A stretch of 64,000 nucleotides of DNA, taken from positions 62,001-126,000 of the forward strand of contig JAEVLN010000043.1 in assembly GCA_018350325.1 (NCBI GenBank), in the 5' to 3' direction. The translations under genes were made by a program, and so were the position numbers. Below, one piece after another: positions 25,475 through 35,800 of this stretch. Within the stretch, counting starts at the first letter, position 1. Each line of letters opens with the position of its first letter. The notes beneath the pieces were generated by a model that saw only the letters and a program-made list of their open reading frames with translations, was not told the origin of the DNA and did not search any database. Source of the stretch: Globodera rostochiensis. Lineage: Eukaryota > Nematoda > Chromadorea > Rhabditida > Heteroderidae.

Positions 25475-28400
25475 ATGTTCTCGGTCCACTACAAATTCAA
25501 GGCCACGCTTGAGTACAAAACATTAACATTCGACGGTCTGCACATTGGCGTTGATGAACTGAAGAAGGCCATCTGCGACAAGGAGAACATTCGCACCGAG
25601 TCGTTCGATTTGCTGCTTACAAATGCGCATACCAAACGCGAGTACGCCGTGGGCGAGTTGGTCCCGCGCAACTCGTCCGTTGTGGTCCAGCGAATTCCGC
25701 GCGAAAATGCCCTGAAACTGCCAAAAGTGCAGTAAGTGTTGCGTGTTTTTATTACACGATTTATGTTAAATTTTGACGTTTTAAAGTCATTTTGAAAAAG
25801 CCAAAATGCTCTGGACAAATTCAAGTAATTTTTTACAATGTTTTTTTACTGTTTAGGGACACGAGTACAAGCGGAATAATCAGTCGCAATGTCTCGAGCA
25901 GCCTTTTCCAACAGAACAGTTACATCAAACCGGTTTGATGCCATAATTTGGTCAAAAACCATTTTTTTGTCCATTTTTAGGAAGAATTTGCCGGAATGAC
26001 CGAAGAGCAGCGCCTGGCGCACATCAAACGTGTGTCCACGGAGAAGTACAACTCATCAAAGTATGCGCAAACTTTTCAATTTCTCCATTTTTTTTACAAA
26101 TTTTGTGTTGAATTATGTGAAATTTTGGTACTAATTGTCTGTTGCCAAAATGTTGAATTTTTTGCTTGCAGCTACCAACGCCGGACGGGCGGCATTATGA
26201 CGGGCCCACCACCGGCCACCTACGTGTGCAACCGATGTGGACAGCCCGGGCATTGGTACAAGAGCTGTCCTCTGGTAAATGCTTCTTCTTCTTCTTCTGT
26301 CCTCCATTTGGGCAAAATGATTGATTTGATGCCAATGTTGTTGTTGTTGTTATTGGAGGAGGAGGAAGAGGAAAATAATGGCAATTTGCATGCCATCATA
26401 AAACAGAGCTTACCACCACCACCCTCCACAGTTTGTTTGGATTTTGTTTTTCTCCGGATTTTTATCGTTCCAAAATTTTTACACATAATATCGTCCTCCC
26501 CATTTTCTGTCCAATGTTCCCCCCAAACAATTAAATATAAAGCACCATTTTTTGCGCACTTTTTAAACAATTTCGTTTACATGCAATTTAAATTCAGAGA
26601 ATTAAATGCGATGTTTTGTTGCGATGGCCAGGGCAAGGTTTTGTTCGAAAAAAATTGAAATTTTGAGAAGAATAGGTTGAAACAACAAAAAGGGTAGTAG
26701 TTGAGAATCTTTTTTTTTTTGAATGTTCGTGCGTTTACCAGACACACAGGGCAATTCCAATAAGCGTCCATTTGCATGAAAGGATCATAGAAAACTGAAA
26801 AATAATGGTGGGAAAAAAAACACAAAATATGGTGTTAACGCCTTCTACCGTTTCTCCAACATTCACTTTCTGTTCATACATTTGATGCAAAACAATTTCT
26901 GTCATTTTGTTTGTTAAGGAAACGTGATTTTTTTTTTACAAAGGTATGGAGAAAAATTGTATACGCCTCGACGCGTTTTTTTTTTTTGTTGTTTTTGGTA
27001 GCTCAAAATAAATAAATAAATTTTAAAATGCGGAAATCGGACACAATTCTCCGGTGCGGCTCACTAATTTCTGTTTAGTTTTTTTCTTAAATTTGTCTAA
27101 ATCATTCAAAAATGGCGGCACTATTTGCAATAACTGAATATGTGCCTTCAATGAGCAGACTGAGTGAACACGAACAATCGTGTGTGTGTTGTTAGGGATG
27201 TAACCGATTTTTGGACGTTTTTGGGTCCGGTTCAGTGGCGTAGCCAGGGGGGGGGGAATCAGGGGAATTCCCCCCCCCCCCCCCCCGAAATGAAATTTGA
27301 AGAAAAAAAAACAAGAGGGGGGACCCTTTTGTTTTGCACTTTTACAATTTTTTGATCAATTTTCTTAACAAATTGCCATCAAAAAGCAAAAAATTTTCCC
27401 GGCGGCGCCTATCGGCACCGCCGGCCCGCTCCTGGCGCTCAAATGGGATTGCCATCTGAGCGCCGCGCTCAGATGGATCAATTCCCCCCTCCGAAATTTT
27501 TTTCTGGCTACGCCCCTGGTCCGGTTCAGGACATTTTTTCGCAATCCGGTTACATCCCGGCTGGGGAGAGAAATTATTCAAAATGGAAAGAAACAAAATG
27601 TACACAATGAATGAGATTTTTAATAGAAATACAGAAAAAAATCACTTTTCCTCTCGTCCGTTGTATAGTATTCATTGTCTTCTGATAAGAAAAAAATAAA
27701 TTTATGCTTAAAAAGTAAATTGTCCATTTCAGCCGAAGCCGACTAAATGTTCACCCACAAAGAGACTGCGTCGATACCTTTGCCAACAAAATTCATTTTT
27801 CAGCTGAATGTGCGACGGACGGCCGGCATCACAATGGACGAGCTGATGGAGACGCACCGGGACGACCCGCTGGCGATGATCCACCCGTCCGGCAAGTTTG
27901 TCAAGCCGATCATGCACCACCAGGCGCGCATGCAACGCAAATATGTAAGGGGCCAGTACAAACCAGGGGCTTGGGGTTTATTGGTTTGGTTTGTCCGGGC
28001 TTTTCCAATTTTTCGCCCACAGGAGCCCTTCCCTGGTCAGCCGGATGAGAGTCGTTCACCTGGACAGTCAGCGACAACAACCGCGGTTCCGGAGCAGTTC
28101 AGGTGTGTCAGGGATTTTTGAAAACTTTGATTGGATGGCAAGACGAACCAATTTCAATCTGTTGTTAGCTCTCAAAAGTTTTGTGTTTCGGCACTTTCAT
28201 TTTTACAAAAATGGTGTAATTCAAACCCTTCACAATTTGTGCCCCCCGCCCATTCATCCGCCAGGTGCCGTCTGTGTGGGGGCATTTTGCGCGACGCCGT
28301 GCTGTCCGCTTGCTGCGGGCACAGTTTCTGTGCCGAGTGCTACCAACAGCAGCTGTTGACGCATCCAACGCAGCTGTGCCCGGGGGCGGACTGTGTGCAG

Positions 28401-31400
28401 CAAATCAGTGCTGACTCGCTGGTGCCCAACAAAATGTTGCGCGACGCCGTGCAAAAGTATCTGATCCTTGGCATCGGCGCACTGGAACCGGCAACGACAA
28501 TGACGGCATCCGTTGGTGGCACAATAACCGCAGCAACAATGACGGCACAGGTACAAAGCAAACGGCAATTAAGAGGAGGAGGGCATAATTTTGGCATGGG
28601 GTTCGGGATGGTTTTCTGATTGTCAATAAATAGAAATGAGATTTTATTTTTCTGGAAATTTCAGGCAGGCGCTAACAAGCCCAACGTGTTGACCGACACG
28701 CATTCGCTGCTGCACAAACTATTGCCCGGACTGGCGGCTGCCCAGGCACAGCGCGAATTGGACACCACCGCCACACCGTCGACGGCGACGGTAGGGCAAT
28801 AGGCACAACAAAATCGTAAATTTTAGCCAAATTTAAGCCGAACATCTCCAAATTTTGAACCAAATTTAGGAGGAATTGGAATTAAATTTTGGTTCCAACA
28901 CAATAATTTCTTTTGAGCTTCAGACGACGGCACTTTCATCAGCCCCAACGGTGTCCAATACAACCGCCTCCGCGGCGGATGAAATGGCGGCAGCGACTTC
29001 GATGCAAACAATCGCCGCCGGCACCCAAGGGTCGGTCGGTGGATGCCACAAAAAATCCATTTTAATTTTTGGGATTTTTTTTGTTTGGAATTTGTAGAAA
29101 TAATTGAGTGAATAATGAATGTTCTCAATTGTCAGTAGTGGGACATTCTCTGCTCATCCACAACAACAAATTGGCGTCCCGCCGTCGACAAGTGGTGGTG
29201 CCACATCTTCTGCTGCTCCTGGCGGCGGTAATGCCGTGCCGTTGGCGGCGCTGTTCGACCCCAACAAACCACCGCCTGCGCTGACGGCGAGTATGTTAGC
29301 CTCTGTTGCTGGTGCTGCTCCAACTACTGATCCAACGTCACGGATGCATGCTGGAAGCGGTGCTGGCATGCCTTCGCTCTATGCTGGTGCTGTACCATCA
29401 TTGGGGGCGGCAGGAATTTGGGTGTTTGAAATGTTTTTGTCCCTTCTTTTAGCTCCCCATTCTCAATCGGGCAACGCTCAGCCGATGTTTACGGGCGGCG
29501 CTGCCAATTCGATGGTGCCGACGTCGACGGCACTTTCGGCGGAGGATTCGCTGTCCGTGTGGGAGAGTTTCCTGAAACGCAAAGAGAATGAAAAGGCGGA
29601 GCGCAATTTGCAGCTGATGCGAAACAGCGGCAGCAACATTTACCAATTGCAGCAACAACAACGTGCCGCCGCCAATATGCTTTTTGAAGGTAGTGTCGGC
29701 ATTTATTATTACTTTTTTATATTAAAATTAATTTTCTGATCAGGTGGAAGAGAGCAACCGACGGCATATGGACGGGACAGAGACAGAGGAAGTGACCGAG
29801 ATCATCGGGACCACCACCACTACCATCACCGGAACAGCGGCAGCAGCAGCAGAGGGGGAGGAGGAGGAGGTGCAACGACGGACAAGGACGAAGAGGGCGG
29901 AGGAGGAAGGCATAGCAAACCGTCGAAGATGACAGTGGAGGAGATGAGCTCGGTGTGGAAGCTGTTCGAGAAGCACAGCAACGAGAAGAAGGAAGAGGAT
30001 GGCGCAAAGGAACGGGCGGAGGGCGACAAGAAAAAGGAGGAGGAGAAGGAGGGAAGAGAAGAGAAAAACGACAGCGCTTGGCGGGAAGAGAGGAGGACGA
30101 AAGAGAAGGGGAAGAAGGAAGGAAAAGAAGAATGGAGTGAGAAGTCGGAAGAGAAGAGGAAGCTCGATAAAGGGAAGGAAGGAAAGGACGGATGGAGAGA
30201 GGAGCAGGAGAAAGAGAAGAAGTCAGAGAAAGAGGAGAGAAAAAGGGAGGAGGGCAGAGAAGAGAAAGGAGCAAAAACGACGAAGCGTGAAGAGAAGCGG
30301 AAGGATGGCAAAAATGAGTGGAGGGGAGAGAAAGAAGAAAAGGAAAAATCCGTGGAGAGCAGGAAGGTGGAAAAGGATGAAGGAAAGGATGGATGGAAAG
30401 AAGAGAAGTCGAAAGAGAGCAGCAAGCAGGGAAAGGATGAGGGAAAGAGGGAGGAGGGAAGAGAAGTGAAGGAAGAAGGAGGGTCAACGCGGGAAGAGAA
30501 GAGGAGGGAAGGAAAAACTGAATGGAGGGAAGAGAAGGAGAAGTACGAAGAGAGGAGGAAGACTGAGAAAGGCGATGGAAAAAGGGAGGAAGTGAAAGAA
30601 GAGAAGGAAGAGAGACCAAAGAGGGAAGATAAGAAGAAGGAAGGACGAGACGAACGGAAGGGAGAGAAGGAGAAATCCGAAGAAACGAGGAAGCGGGAAA
30701 GGACAGAGAGGAACGATCAGAGTGGAAAAGAAGAGAAAGGGGAAAAGGCAAGGCGGGAAGAAACGAGCAGAGAACGGAAGGAAGAGAGGGCGAGAGAGAA
30801 AGGAGCAAAAGAGAAGAGGAAGGAAGGAAAAGACGAATGGGTTGAAGCGGTGAGAGAAGTGAAGGAGAAATCCGAAGAGAAGAGGAAGACAGAGAAAGAT
30901 GGAGGGAAAAAGGAGGAGGGAAGAGACGAAAAAGGAGTGCGATCAAGGCGGGATGAGAAGAGGAAGGAAGGACGAGACGATTGGAGGGGAGAGAGAAAGA
31001 AAGAGAGGAGGACAACGGCTGAAGAAGAGAGGGGCGACAAGGACAAACGCGTAAGTAAGACATGATGGACAAAAGTGTATACATACAGTAACCGTCTCCA
31101 CAATTACCGTTCACACACTTCAGCTTTTTGTCTCCCCTCCCGTCGCTGTCAACCAATTGGACATCACTTTAGCACAAGAGGAGGCTGCAGGTTGGCGCTC
31201 CGGTCGTCTTCGGCATGCGCCACCGCAATCGCCGCCAAATTTTGAGGACACCAGTCGATGGCGCCCCATTCCCGAAGTTCAGGTGCACTCGAGAGTATGT
31301 TGTGGCAAGAAAATTGTTGGCCGAAATTAAAGCACTTACGGAAATAAATAATTAATTGATCTTTCCGTTCATTTGATTTTTTGGCCACCGTCGGAATTCA

Positions 31401-32257
31401 TATTTCGAAAATGGCCAGGGATTTGTTTATATTTTGCGCGTTGAAAATTATTTAAATAAAATTAATTTCCCATTTTAAATTTGGCACTTTTCTCTGCGCA
31501 GGTCCGCACCGAGTCGCCCGCAAATGCTGGGGACGAACTGTTCATCAACATGGCCGACAAACGGCGTGCGGAGCGAAAGGAATCTGTGGAGGCGGTGGTC
31601 AAAGAAGCGGCAGAATTCAGCAGCAGCAGTTCAAGAAGAAGTAAAGAAAGCGATGATCTATTTTGATACCTATTTTATTATTTATTCACATTATCTGTAA
31701 ATCTTTTTTTTTTGCAACAGGAAGTGAAAGCCAATCGCACGACCAGTGAGTAAGGGGAACGGAAACAACGACAGCGCAAAATATTTTAATTTTTTCTTTT
31801 GGCCCATAAAGCCTCTGGTCCTCAACCAGCGGCCCTGAGTTTGGGATGGATTTTTCCTGAATTCCCGCGCACCTTTAAATTGGACGCTTTTGGAATGCTG
31901 AAAAAAATAATTTCTTTACATTTCCAGAAAGAATGGAAAGGGAGACGCTGAAGAGAAGGAAAAGTAAGCCTTTTGACAAATTTGGGCATGGTTAAACAGC
32001 GTTTCAATGAAATTTATATTTCTAAAATTGACGGAATAGTGTTTTGTATCTTTTTCATCATTTCACACCGTCCCTCATTTTGACATGGCAGGAAAAAGAG
32101 GGGCAAAAGGGAGAGGAGCCACAAACGACGGCATCAAAGTGGTGGGACAGCGACGGAGGCAACAGAAGACGATGAACGTGGAGGCGGCGGTGGCAAGAGG
32201 AGGAGAAAGCACAAAAAGGAGAAAAAGAGCAAACGAAAACGAAAGGAAAAGGAGTGA
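25475..32257 (+). CDS. rbbp6: RBBP6 family E3 ubiquitin ligase / pre-mRNA processing factor, copy 1 (full length)
   Basis: RBBP6/Mpe1 family proteins couple a ubiquitin-like DWNN domain to a zinc knuckle and RING and act in mRNA 3'-end processing and ubiquitylation. Sixteen in-phase exons: 25475-25731, 25857-25932, 25981-26060, 26172-26274, 27804-27944, 28023-28102, 28265-28550, 28665-28790, 28924-29030, 29136-29689, 29744-31050, 31124-31282, 31502-31640, 31721-31745, 31928-31963, 32092-32257; 1213 residues. DWNN 1-86 (MFSVHYKFKATLEY, TFDGLHI, NSSVVVQRIP); CCHC knuckle 157-170 (CNRCGQPGHWYKSC); RING 247-289 (CRLC, ACCGHSFCAEC, CPGADC). A Ser/Ala/Pro-rich middle follows, then about 380 residues of Lys/Glu/Arg and a basic C-terminus (KHKKEKKSKRKRKEKE), as in animal RBBP6. 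The acceptor-like ATTCAG at 25436-25441 could take a spliced leader. Confidence 0.92.
27193..27558. mobile_element. hAT-like MITE in RBBP6 copy 1 intron 4 (outer element)
   Basis: Terminal inverted repeats TAGGGATGTAACCGATTTTTGG and CAATCCGGTTACATCCC (reverse complement GGGATGTAACCGGATTG) bound a short non-coding element. It is interrupted by a second element at 27233-27518. No clear target-site duplication is visible for the outer element. It is absent from copy 2. Confidence 0.7.
27233..27518. mobile_element. hAT-like MITE nested in the outer element
   Basis: 286 bp element with inverted ends CAGTGGCGTAGCCAGG and CTGGCTACGCCCCTG, flanked by a perfect 8 bp target-site duplication GTCCGGTT (27225-27232 and 27519-27526). 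An 8 bp duplication with CAG...CTG ends is characteristic of hAT transposition. It contains a G10 run and a C16 run but no transposase. Confidence 0.85.
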
Positions 32258-32805
32258 AAAAAAGACCTCTTTTATTTTTTTATTTGTTTGTTTCGATCGA
32301 ATCATCCGCGTTTTAAAACATTTGGTTAATTAATTGTGTGTATTTTTTGAATACAAATTGACAAAACAAAGAATTGTGTATGGCATATAAAATCGCGCCT
32401 TGTTTTTAGTTTCGTTATTCGCCCGTTTCGGTCTAAGTTTTCTCGAGGATTTTACTTTTGTTTTTTTTTAAAAATTAACCTTTGGCGTTCTGTCGACAAC
32501 TGAAATTCGAGTTGGCCGAACATCGAACGCTTTTTTGATTAAAATTTACAGTAAACAAATTGAAAAATTAGAAGAATTTTAGTGAAAAAAAGAAACTTTG
32601 GTCTAATGAACGGAAGGCAAAGTGACGGAAACGGGTTTCAGAATAGGCGATAGCGTGCGCGGTGCAAAAACTGTTTCCGATTGAAGCTGCTTTGACTGGG
32701 CAACAACAGCTAAATTAAAGCAAAATCGCTATTTTTTGAAGCCTACTTTTTTTCACTTTAATTCTGGAATTCAGATCTGAACCCTTCTGAAGAATTTATA
32801 TATTA
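32258..32805. other. Spacer between the two RBBP6 copies
   Basis: It holds the 3' end of copy 1 and the upstream region of copy 2. From about 32480 the sequence matches the region upstream of copy 1, including the GAATTCAGATCTGAACCC phrase just before the ATG. Confidence 0.7.
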
Positions 32806-35800
32806 ATGTTCTCGGTCCACTACAAATTCAAGGCCACGCTTGAGTACAAAACATTAACATTCGACGGTCTGCACATTGGCGTTGATGAACTGAAGAAGGC
32901 CATCTGCGACAAGGAGAACATTCGCACCGAGTCGTTCGATTTGCTGCTTACAAATGCGCATACCAAACGCGAGTACGCCGTGGGCGAGTTGGTCCCGCTC
33001 AACTCGTCCGTTGTGGTCCAGCGAATTCCGCGCGAAAATGCCCTGAAACTGCCAAAAGTGCAGTAAGTGTAGCGCATTTTATTACACGATTTATGTTAAA
33101 TTTTGACGTTTTAAAGTCATTTTGAAAAAGCCAGAATGCTCTGGACAAATTCAAGTAATTTTTTACAATGCTTTTTTACTGTTTAGGGACACGAGTACAA
33201 GCGGAATAATCAGTCGCAATGTCTCGAGCAGCCTTTTCCAACAAAACAGTTACATCAAACCGGTTTGATTCCATAATTTGGTCAAAAACCATTTTTTTGT
33301 CCATTTTAGGAAGAATTTGCCGGAATGACCGAAGAGCAGCGCCTGGCGCACATCAAACGTGTGTCCACGGAGAAGTACAACTCATCAAAGTATGCGCAAA
33401 CTTTTCAATTTCTTCATTTTTTTTTACAAATTTTGTGTTGAATTATGTGAAATTTTGGTACTAATTGTCTGTTGCCAAAATGTTGAATTTTCTGCTTGCA
33501 GCTACCAACGCCGGACGGGCGGCATTATGACGGGCCCACCACCGGCCACCTACGTGTGCAACCGATGTGGACAGCCCGGGCATTGGTACAAGAGCTGTCC
33601 TCTGGTAAATGCTTCTTCTTCTTCTTCTGTCCTCCATTTGGGCAAAATGATTGATTTGATGCCAATGTTGTTGTTGTTGTTATTGGAGGAGGAGGAAGAG
33701 GAAAATAATGGCAATTTGCATGCCATCATAAAACAGAGCTTACCACCACCACCCTCCACAGTTTGTTTGGATTTTGTTTTTCTTGGTGTCCGTGAATTTG
33801 TTCAAATAGTAAAATTTATTCTATTTCGAAGATTTTTTGTTTTGTTCACATAAAAATAATGAGAAAGAAAATGCAAAATTTGGTGATGCTAAGCCTTCCC
33901 AACCCGTTCTCCAACATTCACTTTCTGTTCATACATTTGATGCAACAACAATACAAACAAAAATGTTTGTCGCTTTACTTTTGCCCGCCACTATAAATTA
34001 AAAAAAAATTGTACGACTCGACACGTTATTTGTTTGTTTTTGGTAGGCAAAAAAAATGTTAAAAATCGAATCGGTACGGACAACTCATTCCAAGTTTCTG
34101 GACGTTTTTGACGATTCAAAATGGGAACGAACAAACCGTATAAAAAGTAATGATCGGCCAGAATGGTCGGTCGGTACTTTTCGGTAAAGTACCGAAGCCT
34201 GAGTACCGAAAAAGCTTCGGTACTTTCCCGTACCGACCGAATACTAATAAAAAGTTACTTTTCCTCTCGTCCTTTGTTATTCTACTCCTTTCTGGATTTA
34301 AAAAACAATATTGAGTATGCAATTTATTCAATGAATCAGGCGAAATGCTACTAGTATTTTTGGGCCGTATGTGGACAAAGGTTCGACAGTCAAAATGCCC
34401 GGTAGTTGGGAAAAAGACAAAGGCCGCACGCCATAATGTCCGATGCCATAAAATCCATCAAAATTCCGTAGAGCCCGGGAAGTTTAACCGGGACCGGAAT
34501 CCCGTTGAAATTTTAACGGGAATCTCGCGGGAACGAGTGGGGGGGGGGGGTCGTCAGGGCCATAGACGACGCCGAGAAATTTTGAATCAAGTTAAGAAAT
34601 TTGCAACCAAAATATTAAAAATACGGTTATTTTTTTGAGCTTTTTAAGTGAGGAGGTGTAATTTTCTTTTAACGATATTTGTTAGTTGGTCAACATATAT
34701 TTTTTGTTGTAAAAATGCGTAAAATAGGTTGAATTTTTTATTAGAAAACATAAAAACAATCTACCTATTCCGAATTTGTGCAGTGGACAGAACAGAGATG
34801 GGACTTTGAAAATGTTTGCGAGTACCTTTTGGACTATAAATTCGTATTTTGGCCGACCAGCTTTTTTGCATTCAACAACAGACACTGCCTCTTGTCTTGT
34901 CGACTTTTCGAATAAACCAATAGTCCAAATCAAACGCATTAAGATCGAACCACAAATTGCTGCACTTCTGTGCTGCTGCTGCTCCGTCGCCACATTTTAA
35001 CTTGTGCAAAAAATTCAAAAACAAATTATTTAAATAATTTGGCGATCTGTCACAGAAATTTTAAATTGTGTCAAGTAAGACCCTCCAAAAGTTGGATTTT
35101 GTAAATCTGTCGCCATCTTTAGGGATGTATTTCAATCCGGATAATCCAAGTGCTGCAACCCGGATCCGGATTTCAGAAAAGAAAATCAACTTGTAACGGA
35201 TAATCCGGTTTCAGCAAACACGGATTCCGTCCTACCGGATCCGGATAATCCAGTCCGGGTACGGTCTCTAATAGATACCTTAAATTTATTTTTCAGCTGA
35301 ATGTGCGACGGACGGCCGGCATCACAATGGACGAGCTGATGGAGACGCACCGGGACGACCCGCTGGCGATGATCCACCCGTCCGGCAAGTTTGTCAAGCC
35401 GATCATGCACCACCAGGCGCGCATGCAACGCAAATATGTAAGGGGCCAGTACAAACCAGGGACTTGGGGTTTATTGGTTTGGTTTGTCCGGGCTTTTCCA
35501 ATTTTTCGCCCACAGGAGCCCTTCCCTGGTCAGCCGGATGAGAGTCGTTCACCTGGACAGTCAGCGACAACAACCGCGGTTCCGGAGCAGTTCAGGTGTG
35601 CCGGGGGGTTTGTGATTTGGACGGCAAAACGAACCAATTTCAATCTGTTGTTAGCTCTCAAAAGTTTTGTGTTTCGGCACTTTCATTTTTACAAAAATGG
35701 TGTAATTCAAACCCTTCACAATTTGTGCCCCCCGCCCATTCATCCGCCAAAGTGCCGTCTGTGTGGGGGCATTTTGCGGGACGCCGTGCTGTCCGCTTGC

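Larger units (their letters stand above)
24955..30135 (+). repeat. Segmental duplication, copy 1
   Basis: About 5.2 kb, in direct tandem with 32480-37625. It begins in the TTTGGCGTTCTGTC phrase upstream of RBBP6 copy 1 and ends inside its Lys/Glu-rich exon. Exons and most introns look nearly identical by eye, with a few single-base changes. Most of intron 4 is unrelated between copies. Confidence 0.9.

Noticed and set aside
29404..29453. Possible intron (GTGTTTGAA to CTTTTAG) inside RBBP6 exon 10
   Set aside because: Removing it breaks the frame with either GT. The stretch is open, so I kept it as exon.
29717..31156. 479-codon open frame on the minus strand
   Set aside because: It is the antisense shadow of the Lys/Glu/Arg exon of RBBP6 copy 1 (purine-rich coding strand reads as Ser/Leu/Pro on the other). 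It has no start context or domain. The same holds for 37203-37844.
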